From NCBI GenBank assembly GCA_025642075.2, contig JAODUO010000948.1, positions 221,001 through 285,000 on the forward strand: DNA of 64,000 nucleotides, written 5' to 3'. Within the stretch, counting starts at the first letter, position 1. Every line of letters starts with the position of its first letter. Source of the stretch: Ridgeia piscesae (lineage: Eukaryota > Annelida > Polychaeta > Sabellida > Siboglinidae). The translations under genes and the position numbers were made by a program. The notes below the pieces were generated by a model that saw only the letters and a list, made by a program, of their open reading frames with translations, was not told the origin of the DNA and ran no database searches. Of the stretch, positions 48,755-61,149 are shown one piece after another.

Positions 48755-51700
48755 GTTTGTGTGAATTGAGTGTTGGTAGTTCCCAGTTGTGTGAATTGAG
48801 TGTCAGTAGCCCCCAGTTGTGTGAATAAAGTGTCAGTAGCCCCCAGTTGTGGGAATTGAGTGTCAGTAGCCCCCAGTTGTGTGAATACAGTGTCAGTAGC
48901 CCCCAGTTGTGTGAATACAGTGTCAGTAGCCCCCAGTTGTGTGAATACAGTGTCAGTAGCCCCCAGTTGTGTGAATACAGTGTCAGTAGCTCCCAGTTGT
49001 GTGAATAGAGTGTCAGTAGCTCCCAGTTGTGTGAATAGAGTGTCAGTAGCTCCCAGTTGTGGGAATTGAGTGTCAGTAGCCCCCAGTTGTCTGAATTGAG
49101 GGTCAGTAGCCCCCAGTTGTGTGAATGCAGTGTTAGTATCCCCCAGTTGTGTGAATTGAGTGTCAGTAACCCCCAGTTGAGTGAATACAGTGTCAGTAGC
49201 CCCCAGTTGTGTGAATTGAGTGTCAGTAGCCCCCAGTTGTGTGAATTGAGTGCCAGGAGCCCCCAGTTGTGTGAATTGAATGCCAGTAGCCCCCAGTTGT
49301 GTGAATTGAGTGCCAGTAGCCCCCAGTTGTGTGAATTGGTTAGTCCCCCGTTGTTGAATACAGTGTCAGTAGCTCCCAGTTGTGTGAATAGAGTGTCAGT
49401 AGCTCCCAGTTGTGGGAATACAGTGTCAGTAGCCCCCAGTTGTGTGAATTGAGTGTCAGTACCCCCAGTTGTGTGAATACAGTGTCAGTAGCTCCCAGTT
49501 GTGTGAATACAGTGTCAGTAGCTCCCAGTTGTGTGAATACAGTGTCAGTAGCCCCCAGTTGTGTGAATACAGTGTCAGTAGCCCCCAGTTGTGTGAATAC
49601 AGTGTCAGTAGCTCCCAGTTGTGTGAATAGAGTGTCAGTAGCTCCCAGTTGTGTGAATAGAGTGTCAGTAGCTCCCAGTTGTGGGAATTGAGTGTCAGTA
49701 GCCCCCAGTTGTCTGAATTGAGGGTCAGTAGCCCCCAGTTGTGTGAATGCAGTGTTAGTATCCCCCAGTTGTGTGAATTGAGTGTCAGTAACCCCCAGTT
49801 GAGTGAATACAGTGTCAGTAGCCCCCAGTTGTGTGAATTGAGTGTCAGTAGCCCCCAGTTGTGTGAATTGAGTGCCAGGAGCCCCCAGTTGTGTGAATTG
49901 AATGCCAGTAGCCCCCAGTTGTGTGAATTGAGTGCCAGTAGCCCCCAGTTGTGTGAATTGAGTGTCAGTACCCCCAGTTGTGTGAATACAGTATCAGTAG
50001 CCCCCAGTTGTGTGAATAGAGTGTCAGTAGCCCCCAGATGTGTGAATTGAGTGCCAGTAGCCCCCAGTTGTGTGAATACAGTGTCAGTAGCTCCCAGTTG
50101 TGTGAATAGAGTGTCAGTAGCCCCCAGTTGTGTGAATTGAGTGTCAGTAGCCCCCAGTTGTGTGAATTGAGTGTCAGTAGCCCCCAGTTGTGTGAATACA
50201 GTGTCAGTAGCTCCCAGTTGTGTGAATAGAGTATCAGTAGCCCCCAGTTGTGTGAATAGGGTGTCAGTAGCCCCCAGTTGTGTCAATACAGTGCCAGGAG
50301 CCCCCCTTGTGTGAATTGGGTGTCAGTAGCCCCCAGTTGTGTGAATACAGTGTCAGTAGCCCCCAGTTGTGTGAATACAGTGTCAGTAGCCCCCAGTTGA
50401 GTGAATACAGTGTCAGTAGCCCCCAGTTGTGTGAATTGAGTGTCAGTAGCCCCCAGTTGTGTGAATTGAGTGCCAGTAGCCCCCAGTTGTGTGAATCGAG
50501 TGTCAGTAGCCCCCAGTTGTGTGAATTGAGTGTCAGTAGCCCCCAGTTGTGTGAATTGAGTGTCAGTAGCCCCCAGTTGTGTGAATACAGTGTCAGTAGC
50601 CCCCAGTTGTGTGAATCGAGTGTCAGTAGCCCCCAGTTGTGTGAATTGAGTGTCAGTAGCCCCCAGTTGTGTGAATCGAGTGTCAGTAGCCCCCAGTTGT
50701 GTGAATTGAGTGTCAGTAGCCCCCAGTTGTGTGAATCGAGTGTCAGTAGCCCCCAGTTGTGTGAATTGAGTGTCAGTAGCCCCCAGTTGTGTGAATCGAG
50801 TGTCAGTAGCCCCCAGTTGTGTGAATCGAGTGTCAGTAGCCCCCAGTTGTGTGAATCGAGTGTCAGTAGCCCCCAGTTGTGTGAATACAGTGTAGGTAGC
50901 CCCCAGTTTGTGTGAATTTAGTGTCAGTAGCCCCCAGTTGTGGGAATTGAGTGTCAGTAGCCCCCAGTTGTGTGGTTGGGTGTCAGTAGCCCCCAGTTGT
51001 GAATCGAGTGTCAGTAGCCCCCAGTTGTGTGAATACAGTGTCAGTAGCCCCCAGTTGTGTGAATCGAGTGTCAGTAGCTCCCAGTTGTGTGAATTGAGTG
51101 TCAGTAGCCCCCAGTTGTGTGAATCGAGTGCCAGTAGCCCCCAGTTGTGTGAATACAGTGTCAGTAGCCCCCAGTTGTGTGAATTAAGTGTCACTAGCCC
51201 CCAGTTGTGTGAATTAAGTGTCAGTATCCCCCAGTTGTGGGAATTAAGTGCCAGCAGCCCCCAGTTGTGTGAATCGAGTGTCAGTAGCTCCCAGTTGTGT
51301 GAATTGAGTGTCAGTAGCCCCCAGTTGTGGGAATTAAGTGCCAGCAGCCCCCAGTTGTGTGAATCGAGTGTCAGTAGCCCCCAGTTGTGTGAATACAGTG
51401 TCAGTAGCCCCCAGTTGTGTGAATACAGTGTCAGCAGCCCCCAGTTGTGTGAATACAGTCTCAGCAGCCCCCAGTTGTGTGAATTGAGTGTCAGTAGCCC
51501 CGAGTTGTGTGAATACAGTGTCAGTAGCCCCCAGTTGTGTGAATACAGTGTCAGTAGCCCCCAGTTGTGTGAATCGAGTGTCAGTAGCCCCCAGTTGTGT
51601 GAATCGAGTGTCAGTAGCCCCCAGTTGTGTGAATCAGTGTCAGTAGCCCCCAGTTGTGTGAATACAGTGTCAGTAGCCCCCAGTTGTGTGAATTGAGTGT

Positions 51701-54700
51701 CAGTAGCCCCCAGTTGTGTGAATCGAGTGTCAGTAGCCCCCAGTTGTGTGAATCGAGTGTCAGTAGCCCCCAGTTGTGTGAATTGTGTGTCAGTAGCCCC
51801 CAGTTGTGTGAATACAGTGTCAGTAGCCCCCAGTTGTGTGAATACAGTGTCAGTAGCCCCCAGTTGAGTGAATACAGTGTCAGTAGCCCCCAGTTGTGTG
51901 AATTGAGTGTCAGTAGCCCCCAGTTGTGTGAATTGAGTGCCAGTAGCCCCCAGTTGTGTGAATCGAGTGTCAGTAGCCCCCAGTTGTGTGAATCGAGTGT
52001 CAGTAGCCCCCAGTTGTGTGAATTGAGTGTCCAGTAGCCCCCAGTTGTGTGAATACAGTGTCAGTAGCCCCCCGTTGTGTGAATCGAGTGTCAAACCCCC
52101 AGTTGTGTGAATTGAGTGTCAGTGGGCCCCCCGTTGTGTGAATCGAGGTGTCATTTGCCCCCAGTTGTGTGAAAATTTAGTGTCCCGTAGCCCCCAGTTG
52201 TGTGAATCGGTTCAGTAGCCCCCAGTTGTGTGAATTGGGTGTCAGTAGCCCCCAGTTGTGTGAATCCAGTGTCAGTAGCCCCCAGTTGTGTGAATACAGT
52301 GTCAGTAGCCCCCCCGTTGTGTGAATCCAGGGGTCAGTAGCTCCCAGTTGTGTGAATTGAGTGTCAGTAGCCCCCAGTTGTGTGAATCAGTGTCAGTAGC
52401 CCCCAGTTGTGTGAATACAGTGGGCAGTAGCCCCCAGTTGTGGGAATTAAGTGCCAGCAGCCCCCAGTTGTGTGAATAGGTGTCCCCCAGTTGTGTGAAT
52501 ACAGTGTCAGTAGCCCCCAGTTGTGTGAATACAGTGCCAGTAGCCCCCAGTTGTGTGAATACAGTGCCAGTAGCCCCCAGTTGTGTGAATTGAGTGTCAG
52601 TAGCCCCCAGTTGTGTGAATACAGTGCCAGTAGCCCCCAGTTGTGTGAATACAGTGTCAGTAGCCCCCAGTTGTGTGAATACAGTGCCAGTAGCCCCCAG
52701 TTGTGTGAATACAGTGTCAGTAGCCCCCAGTTGTGTGAATACAGTGTCAGCAGCCCCCAGTTGTGTGAATACAGTGTCAGTAGCCCCCAGTTGTGTGAAT
52801 ACAGTGTCAGCAGCCCCCAGTTGTGTGAATACAGTGTCAGCAGCCCCCAGTTGTGTGAATACAGTGCCAGTAGCCCCCAGTTGTGTGAATTGAGTGTCAG
52901 TAGCCCCCAGTTGTGTGAATACAGTGCCAGTAGCCCCCAGTTGTGTGAATACAGTGTCAGTAGCCCCCAGTTGTGTGAATACAGTGCCAGTAGCCCCCAG
53001 TTGTGTGAATAAATGTCAGTAGCCCCCAGTTGTGTGAATTGAGTGTCAGTAGCCCCCAGTTGTGTGAATACAGTGCCAGTAGCCCCCAGTTGTGTGAATA
53101 CAGTGTCAGTAGCCCCCAGTTGTGTGAATACAGTGCCAGTAGCCCCCAGTTGTGTGAATACAGTGTCAGTAGCCCCCAGTTGTGTGAATACAGTGTCAGC
53201 AGCCCCCAGTTGTGTGAATACAGTGTCAGCAGCCCCCAGTTGTGTGAATACAGTGTCAGCAGCCCCCAGTTGTGTGAATACAGTGCCAGTAGCCCCCAGT
53301 TGTGTGAATACAGTGTCAGTAGCCCCCAGTTGTGTGAATTGAGTGTCAGTAGCCCCCAGTTGTGTGAATACAGTGTCAGTAGCCCCCAGTTGTGTGAATT
53401 GAGTGTCAGTAGCCCCCAGTTGTGGGAATTAAGTGCCAGCAGCCCCCAGTTGTGTGAATACAGTGTCAGCAGCCCCCAGTTGTGTGAATACAGTGTCCCG
53501 TAACCCCCAGTTGTGTGGGAAATTTAGTGTCAGTAGCCCCCAGTTTTGTGAATACGGGGTCAGTAGCCCCCAGTTGTGTGGGAAAACAGTGTCAGTAGCC
53601 CCCCGTTGTGTGAATTAGGCAGTAGCCCCCAGTTTTGTGAATACAGTGCCAAACCCCCAGTTGTGTGAATACAGTGTCAGTAGCCCCCAGTTGTGTGAAT
53701 TGAGTGTCAGTAGCCCCCAGTTGTGGGAATTAAGTGCCAGCAGCCCCCAGTTGTGTGAATACAGTGTCAGTAGCTCCCAGTTGTGTGAATTGAGTGTCAG
53801 TAGCCCCCAGTTGTGTGAATACAGTGTCAGTAGCCCCCAGTTGTGTGAATACAGTGTCAGTAGCTCCCAGTTTGTGTTTGGGGTCAGGGAGCCCCCAGTT
53901 GTGTGAATACAGTGTCAGTAGCCCCCCGTTGTGTGAATACAGTGTCAGCAGCCCCCCCGTTGTGTGAATACAGTGTCAGTAGCCCCCAGTTGTGTGAATA
54001 CAGTGCAGCAGCCCCCAGTTGTGTGAATACAGTGTCAGGCCCCCAGTTGTGTGAATTGAGTGTCAGTAGCCCCCAGTTGTGTGAATACAGTGTCAGTAGC
54101 CCCCAGTTGTGTGAATACAGTGTCAGCAGCCCCCAGTTGTGTGAATACAGTGTCAGCAGCCCCCAGTTGTGTGAATACAGTGTCAGAAGCCCCCAGTTGT
54201 GTGAATACAGTGTCAGCAGCCCCCAGTTTGTTTTGAATACAGTGTCAGCAGCCCCCAGTTGTGTGAATCAGTGTCAGTAGCCCCCAGTTTGTGAATACGG
54301 GCAGAGCCCCCAGTTGTGTGAATACAGTGTCAGTACCCCCAGTTGTGTGAATTGAGTGTCAGTAGCCCCCAGTTGTGGGAATTAAGTGCCAGCAGCCCCC
54401 AGTTGTGTGAATTGAGTGTCATCAGTAGCCCCCAGTTGTGTGAATATAGTGTCAGTAGCTCCCAGTTGTGCGAATACAGTGTCAGTAGCCCCCAGTTGTG
54501 TGAATTGAGTGTCACTAGCCCCCAGTTGTGTGAATTGAGTGTCAGTAGCCCCCAGTTGTGTGAATTAAGTGCCAGCAGCCCCCAGTTGTGTGAATACAGT
54601 GTCAGTAGCCCCCAGTTGTGTGAATACAGTGTCAGTAGCCCCCAGTTGTGTGAATTGAGTGTCAGTAGCCCCCAGTTGTGTGAATACAGTGTCAGTAGCC

Positions 54701-55089
54701 CCCAGTTGTGTGAATACAGTGTCAGTAGCCCCCAGTTGTGTGAATACAGTGTCAGTAGCCCCCAGTTGTGTGAATACAGTGTCAGTAGCCCCCAGTTGTG
54801 TGAATTGAGTGTCAGTAGCCCCCCGTTGTGTGAATACAGTGTCAGAGCCCCCAGTTGTGTGAATACAGTGTCAGAGCCCCCAAATTGTGTGAATACAGTG
54901 TCAGTAGCCCCCAGTTGTGTGAATACAGTGTCAGTAGCCCCCAGTTGTGTGAATTGAGTGTCAGTAGCCCCCAGTTGTGTGAATAAAGTGTCAGTAGCCC
55001 CCAGTTGTGTGAATACAGTGTCAGTAGCCCCCAGTTGTGTGAATACAGTGTCAGTAGCCCTCAGTTGTGTGAATTGAGTGTCAGCTAGC
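48755..55089 (+). repeat. Minisatellite C, 30-bp unit, about 6.3 kb
   Basis: About 210 copies of a 30-bp unit containing CCCCCAGTTGTGTGAATACA and GTGTCAGTAG. The main variable site is the AATACA / AATTGA / AATCGA / AATAGA position; GTGCCAG and CAGCAG variants also recur. Since 30 is a multiple of 3, most frames stay open for hundreds of codons on both strands (up to 603 codons on the minus strand at 50283-52094); these are artefacts. Higher-order duplications are visible: about 48.9-49.35 kb is repeated at 49.5-49.97 kb (offset about 621 bp), and 52.59-52.89 kb at 53.04-53.34 kb (offset 449 bp). Degenerate units cluster at 52.03-52.5, 53.49-53.66 and 53.87-54.32 kb. Confidence 0.97.
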
Positions 55090-55163
55090 CCATATATAAG
55101 GTTAAGCGCCGCGTGCGGGAGATCAGTTATGCATATATAGCATCGCATACGGGAGACCGCCGT

Positions 55164-55193
55164 TTTAAGGAGACCGGAGCCGGTCTCCTTAAA
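55164..55193. repeat. Perfect palindrome, 14-bp arms, 2-bp spacer
   Basis: TTTAAGGAGACCGG and CCGGTCTCCTTAAA are separated by AG. GGAGACC/GGTCTCC also occurs at about 55152, 55884 and 55923, and GCGCCGCGT.CGGGA at 55105 and 55370, so the block 55.1-55.93 kb looks like part of one uncharacterised element next to minisatellite C. Confidence 0.75.
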
Positions 55194-55199
55194 GTTTTG

Positions 55200-56430
55200 A
55201 AGTGTGATTGCATAACTGATGCATTTTATTTAATGATTATCATTTTTAGCGGAGATAGTTTAGATATAAAGGAATTAACTTATGCAATTGTTATAAACTT
55301 TATTTTATATTTTGATTGGTTTCGAGCACATTTATTGCAGACACTTGTATAATATTTATGTGCATAAGGCGCCGCGTACGGGACCCCGGCAGAAAAGTGC
55401 TTATAGTTTAAAAGTGTGGCTATATAGTGACTGAGGGGTAAACGTTCCGTGTTCAGTGTACTATATGCTTGTTTGATATGTATTAATTTAAATAAATATA
55501 TACACACTAACAAAACAAATATTTGACGGATCTCCTAGCCATATGTTGTATATTTGTTAAATGCGCGCGCTGTCAATATGGATATCTGCATATAATTATA
55601 TTTACGTTGTTATTGTTATCGTTGTATTGGGTTTTGGATATACCAGGTCGGCGTTATATATATACTACTGCAAATAAGTATAACTATTAACTAACTTCCG
55701 ATTACACACCAGTCTCCAGTTCGCGGCATCTAAGCGTATAGGTGTTAAGGAGGCCGATTTGTTTTGTATATATGTTATTTATTACACCATCATAACAATA
55801 GTGTAGTATGTGGTGTGTATTTGTATTACAGACAATGTTCCAATTAGACATATAATTGGAAAATCAGTTACATAAACATATACGGCCGGTCTCCTGTAGG
55901 CTGTCGTATTATGCATAATTATGCACTGGTCTCCCCAGTAACCCAATTACTCAACTCACACGCTGTTTGCCCTGATTTTTTCTCACACTTTTATGATTTC
56001 CCTTCAAGCAAAAAACGTCGGATTTCCCCGGAAAGTACACCAGATATATATAATATAATTATAACGATTATATGGCTATTAGTGGCACGTTTAGGAAAGT
56101 AGCAGTACATTAAACCCTAGTCTCGCTTAACCGATTGTGGGTCAGCTGCATAACTACGCCGCGAAGACAGAGTTGAGGGGCTTAAAAGTGCTGCCACCTC
56201 ACGGAGCCTGGGTGAGATAGCAGCCGACCTGTTGATGTGATAGGACGAAGTGTTCAGTGTAATAAAACACGAGCATCTCCACCACAAGTATTAACAAAAC
56301 TAGCACAATTACGTACTAAGCATGGGGACATGGGTGTCTCTGAAAATAAAGGAAAGAATACGGTACGTATTACGTAACAACACACAAGTTGTTCATGAGC
56401 GATAATGGCCCGTTTTGTACGCTTAGCTGT
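55200..56430. other. Intergenic or uncharacterised repeat
   Basis: Contains scattered GGTCTCC motifs and a segment (56150-56225) with phrases such as CACGGAGCCTGGGTGAG, resembling inverted pieces of the repeat at 56440. No gene recognised. Confidence 0.4.
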
Positions 56431-56439
56431 ACCCTCGGT

Positions 56440-56600
56440 TACCCAGTCCCAGGGTTCGTGAAGTGGCAGCATTTTTAAAATTAAAGCCCCTCAACTATGC
56501 CTGGGGAAACTAATGTTCTGCATTTGTTAGCCGCCAGGGCGGCCTTACCCCAGATTAGGGTAGAGACGCTGATTGGCTCTCAGGCCAATTATGATTTTTT
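56440..56600 (+). repeat. Dispersed repeat with GCCGCCAGGGCGGCCTTACC, copy 1
   Basis: Contains GAAGTGGCAGCAT, CTGGGGAAACTAATGTTCTG, GCCGCCAGGGCGGCCTTACC and GCTGATTGGCTCTCAGGCCA. The second copy (59235-59385) is nearly identical and the third (59820-59965) diverged. Confidence 0.85.
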
Positions 56601-56779
56601 TAAATAACGAAATACTTTTACTGAAATTTACAAGATAATGATATCTTCTTCCGGGTTACCGCCTAGCCTGAACATGCTGAGGATACAGGCGGGCGAACAG
56701 GAAAAGTCACAAATATCTTCTCTCTCGTGCGAATGTGTGCGTGTGCGTTTTTTCGTTTTGGGTGCAATGCAGTGTATTA

Positions 56780-57242
56780 GAACAATAGTTAGTGCATGTA
56801 AACAGTAATGCGTGCAAAAGAACTAGTTATATCTAAAAAGTTGAATAATGCAGTCTTGATATTGCTCTTAAAGGAATCAAGGCTGTTTTTATTTACAACA
56901 TGTTGAGGGAGGGAGTTCCAAAGTCGAATGGTACTTGGGGAAAAAGGAATACAAGTGGTAATTACATCTGGAGTGAGGGATAAGGTAGGACAAGGAATGT
57001 TGCTTTCTAGTGACTGTGTTTACAGGAATGAGATATTTATTTGCTGGTATACCCACTAGGCCATTTGCTATTTTGTATATCATGCATAGTTTTGCATCAT
57101 TTCTTTGGTCAGATAGTGATCTCCATCCTAATATCTGGAGCATATTGGTTACACTTGATGTATTATGGTGGTAATGTAAGACATATCGAGCTGCATGGCG
57201 TTGGATCATTTCTAGTTTGTTGATTTTTGTAGCAGTGTAGGG
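56780..57242 (-). mobile_element. LINE ORF2 C-terminal remnant, part 1 (split by an insertion)
   Basis: The minus strand reads KINKLEMIQRHAARYVLHYH, SVTNMLQILGWRSLSDQRND, AKLCMIYKIANGLVGIPANK, YLIPVNTVTR and SLDSFKSNIKTALFNFLD. This order is typical of the region after the reverse transcriptase of CR1/Jockey-like LINEs. The upstream part continues beyond the insertion at 58917-59000. Confidence 0.85.
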
Positions 57243-58926
57243 TAGTGCTGGTTCGATACCAGGTTTTGTTCGATACCGATCGATACCTGAATTTTGTTCG
57301 ATACTCGATACTTACGTTGTAATTAAGTATAATTTTCACATAGAACACAGTTCCCAGTAGAAGCACAGTATGCAACAGAAGTAGTGCTGGTTCGATATCA
57401 ATCGATATATTACTGGTTTTATACCAGAATTCTTCGATACCGATCGATATATTACTGGTTCGATATCAGAATTCTTCGATATCAATCGATACTAGATTTT
57501 TAATCGATACTCGAAATTTACCTTATAAGTAACTGAATCCTCACTGTTATAATTTTTTATTATTAATTCTATCATAAAGATAATTGTGATTTAGCATCAA
57601 AACTGTATAGATGATTACAATAAAATAACACTAATTAATAATTGAACAAATATTAATTTAAATTACAATTGTACTTCCCAGTTCACACCAATATTTTTTA
57701 ATATAAAACTTAAATTACCACGTTATCAAGTACACATAACAAGCCCCATTATGTATTTGCAACTGTTTTCAAGAACAGGTCAGTTTCTTCCTCTACCTCG
57801 GGCTCTGCCAGTGGTGAACCTGTTTGGCCAGTGCCAGTGTCACAGTGGCAGTAGATGCAGTAAGCGAATCGTCATCGTTAATCAGTCACGTCGTATATGT
57901 CACTTCTTGACGCTGTGGCCGCAGTTACTTAGTAGATTCGGCAATCGATGGCGATTCGCTTCGACTGTAACTTGATGTCCACTGCTTGCTCATTGTCGAA
58001 TATTTCGAAAGAACACGTTCTCGAGTCAACGGCAATGCGACGTTGTCCACAACGTCAACGACGTCGACATGCCGTACGATGAAAGTTGATCACGTTTTGA
58101 TAGCTTCTTGATTGGTGACATGTTTCGTCAAATTCGATGTATTTCCCCCACTATCTTTGAGAGGTTTCTAGCATAGCAGACAGTCTTTGTTGGAAAAGTG
58201 CCAAATTAGCGATGAACGTTCGACATGTTATCGTTCGTCTTGGTTGTGGGCGTCGTGTACGGCAAATGGTGGCGCCACCAAACAACAAAACAGCGCCACC
58301 AAACGGAACCCGCATAAACAAAGCCTCCGCAATCGCGCTCGAATAATTATTTATATTAACAATATTATTATTAAACTAGTTTCATAAATACTAGTGCGTG
58401 CAATAAACACTCTATAAAATGCTATTGGATGTGTGTTTTTGTACGCGTAACCATAAGTAAAGTAGGAAGAAAGATGACATGGTAGTGCCACCAAGCGAGA
58501 GCGTCACGTACGATCCTTGGTTTGGATAACGAGGCTAAGCGAAGTCTGACCTAGGCTAAGATCGCTCACAGAAAACAATTATTATACAAACTAACTCTAC
58601 AATAAAGGTTTAGAAAACAATTCACATTTTATGTTATATTATTTTTAAACAGTCAATTTAGGCTGCGAAGCGATGTAGTGATAGCTCCCGTAAACAACGT
58701 CGTCATCAACAACGATGTTGCGTCTTCGCATCGACATCGTCGAATGGACTCGATGTCAAATATCGAAGGTATCGATGGTATCGATGGTATCGATGGTATC
58801 GAACAGTGGGCGTTCGATACCAAAAGTATCGAAGTATCGCGATACCACTAAATATCGGTATCGAACTTTCGCAAGTATCGCGATACTTCGATATATCGAA
58901 TATCGAACCAGCACTAGACTGTAGGG
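57235..58926. mobile_element. DNA element (hAT-like) inserted in the LINE
   Basis: Element about 57243-58918. It begins TAGTGCTGGTTCGATA and ends with the exact complement TATCGAACCAGCACTA. Subterminal arrays of GATACCGATCGATACC-like motifs lie inside both ends (57255-57515 and 58765-58915). Flanks GTGTAGGG (57235-57242) and CTGTAGGG (58919-58926) look like an 8-bp target duplication with one mismatch, leaving two extra bases (GA) at the right end. LINE translation is interrupted exactly here. No transposase was recognised inside. Confidence 0.7.
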
Positions 58927-59000
58927 GTCCCAGACAGTACAGCTATTTTCCAAAATAGGTCTGACAAAGGTGAAGTAAGCCTGAGTTTTTATTTGAATAT
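58917..59000 (-). mobile_element. LINE ORF2 remnant, part 2
   Basis: The minus strand encodes AYFTFVRPILENSCTVWDPY, the LINE block that normally directly precedes the KINKLEMIQRHAARYV segment found at 57240. The two halves are separated only by the DNA element. Confidence 0.8.
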
Positions 59001-59004
59001 CCTA

Positions 59005-59740
59005 TGAAAAGTATTAAAAATTAAACTTATATTAACACAAAATAAATAGAAATACAAATTTGCAGTTGTTTATAAAAATAGAAATTACGGCAGGATTAAC
59101 CAGTGTTCGTGAGGTGGAATCATTATATAGATTACGCGGATAAATATTCAAAAGCCGGGAGACTCCCCAGGCTGTCTTCTCAGCGTAGTTCGGCAGCCGA
59201 CCGACAGTCAGTTAAGCAAGACTAGCTTAGCCGTAGCCTCGGTTACCCACGCTCCGTGAGGTGGCAGCACGTTTAAGCCCCACAACTCTGCCTGGGAAAC
59301 TAATGCTCTGCATTTGTAACCGCCAGGGCGGCCTTACCCCAGATTAGGGTAGAAACGCTGATTGGCTCTCAGGCCAACTATGAAATAAAAATTAAAATAA
59401 CAATATACTTTACAAGATAATGATATCCTATGAAAAGTATTCAACATTGAACTTACATTAACACAAAATGTAAAAATTCAAATTTACAGTTGTTTATAAA
59501 ATAAGAATTACGGCAGGATTAACCAGTATCCGTGAAGTGGCAGCATTGTTTAGCCCCACACGGATAGCATACAAATTAATTAAGGATACCTTTTTATCAA
59601 ACAATACTGTATTATAACAAATTATTCAAAATAAAACTTACATTAACACTACAATATATAAACAGAAATAAAAATTTGCAGTTGTTTATAAAAATACAAA
59701 TTACTGCTTGATTAACCCATGAGGTGGCAGCATTGTTTAG
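59005..59740 (+). repeat. Degenerate tandem repeat, three copies
   Basis: Copies near 59010, 59425 and 59585 share TATCCTATGAAAAGTATT, AACTTA.ATTAACAC, TTGCAGTTGTTTATAAAA and ATTACGGCAGGATTAACC, each followed by GTGAGGTGG/GTGGCAGC. Confidence 0.75.
59235..59385 (+). repeat. Dispersed GCGGCCTTACC repeat, copy 2
   Basis: Near-identical to 56440-56600 over GGTGGCAGCA, CTGCATTTG, CGCCAGGGCGGCCTTACCCC and GCTGATTGGCTCTCAGGCCA. Confidence 0.85.
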
Positions 59741-59819
59741 ATCACACAGATACTATTCAAAAGCCGACAAATTCACCAGACTGTCTTATCGGCATAGTTA
59801 CACAGCCAACCAACATTTG

Positions 59820-59965
59820 ATTAAGCGAGACTATAGCCTCGAATACCCATGGCCATGCTCTGTGAGGTAATTAGCCGCCCTTCGCTGTTAGTTTACGCAC
59901 TGCCTGTGTTACCGATAGGGCGGTCTTACTCAAGAGTAGACACTGATTGGTTCTCAGGGCAAAAT
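59820..59965 (+). repeat. Dispersed GCGGCCTTACC repeat, copy 3 (diverged)
   Basis: Retains CTCTGTGAGGTAATTAGCCG, GATAGGGCGGTCTTACTCA and CACTGATTGGTTCTCAGGGC. Confidence 0.65.
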
Positions 59966-60090
59966 AAATAAGGATGCCTTTGTTATCATATAATACTATA
60001 ATTATTATAAAAGCTTTAAAAGTAAACTTATAGTAAGCAGCTCAGCAAAGTCAAAACAATTTTTAAAATGACAATATGATATTGATATTA

Positions 60091-60242
<152 letters not shown>

Positions 60243-60289
60243 GATTTGCTTACAATAATTTATCCACTCCACTGGCCACTGTCAATCTG

Positions 60290-60700
60290 TTGGAGATGGC
60301 TGCGTCCACTACAGAGAAATCAATAACCAGTCAGAATTACAGGAACTTCAGAATGATCTGTATGAGATAGCAAAATAGAACCATGGCTGGCAAATGGCCT
60401 TTAAACTAAAACATGCTTCGTGATGAGACTAACCCATGCAAGAAATTTAAAACAGTTTGATTACACTCTAGGAAATGCAATGCTGCATGAAACTGACAGC
60501 CATCCCAATCTAGAAGTATGCAATCAGATATCAGATTACACCGTCAGCAAACCACACTAGCATTTATCAGATCAGGTGCAATCTCTACTCGTGCCCTCAA
60601 AACATCAACACAACTGCCTTCAGAACCCTTGTCCGACCACTCTCGAATTGCACTTGGTTTGACTTTTGACTCGCTCCTATCTAATAAAATCAAGATTATT
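60290..60700 (+). mobile_element. Degenerate LINE reverse-transcriptase fragment
   Basis: The + strand gives, with several stops, [29 protein letters not shown], and FIRSGAISTRALKTSTQLPS or, in the adjacent frame, QIRCNLYSCPQNINTTAFRT followed by LVRPLSNCTW. These match the order W.M.FN..KC, then FLRRN...CP..IK..AY.TLVRP of CR1/Jockey-type reverse transcriptases. Long dead. Confidence 0.65.
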
Positions 60701-60704
60701 TTAG

Positions 60705-61140
60705 GAATAACCTAATTTCGGCGCGAAAAAATGTGGAGCCCTATTATACCTGGTAGGCATAAGATTATGAACAAATCATTTGATTGCGTGTTCGGAAAAA
60801 AATGGAAATTAAATTACAACGATTTATTACCAACGAATACACACGGTGCGGAATGGGAAACTCCCCTGAATTTCCTAACCGATTCCTGTGGGAATACATG
60901 TACATACATTACACCGATCTATTAAATTTGGCGAAGCCGCATGACATAACTCATTCGAAGATGAAGTGATTGCACAGTTGCGTAACTTTGTTTATTTGAG
61001 GTTGGAAATTATGGCCGTTTAGTCGACGGAGGTAGTATGAATGTATTACGCGTCATTACTTCTTGAATATTAATGAAAACGTAGTAGTGTCACGTTTGAT
61101 ATTCAGAGAAGTTGGTCAGGAGCTCCAGTCATTCATGCCC
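60705..61140. other. Intergenic, nothing recognised
   Basis: Short open frames only. Confidence 0.35.
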
Positions 61141-61149
61141 ATCTTGTGT

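Noticed and set aside
48860..55148. Long open frames on both strands, up to 603 codons (SSPQLCEYSV, TQLGATDTQF, SHNWGLLTLY peptides)
   Set aside because: Translations of the 30-bp minisatellite C. A period divisible by three keeps frames open automatically. No start context, splice signal or frame preference is seen.
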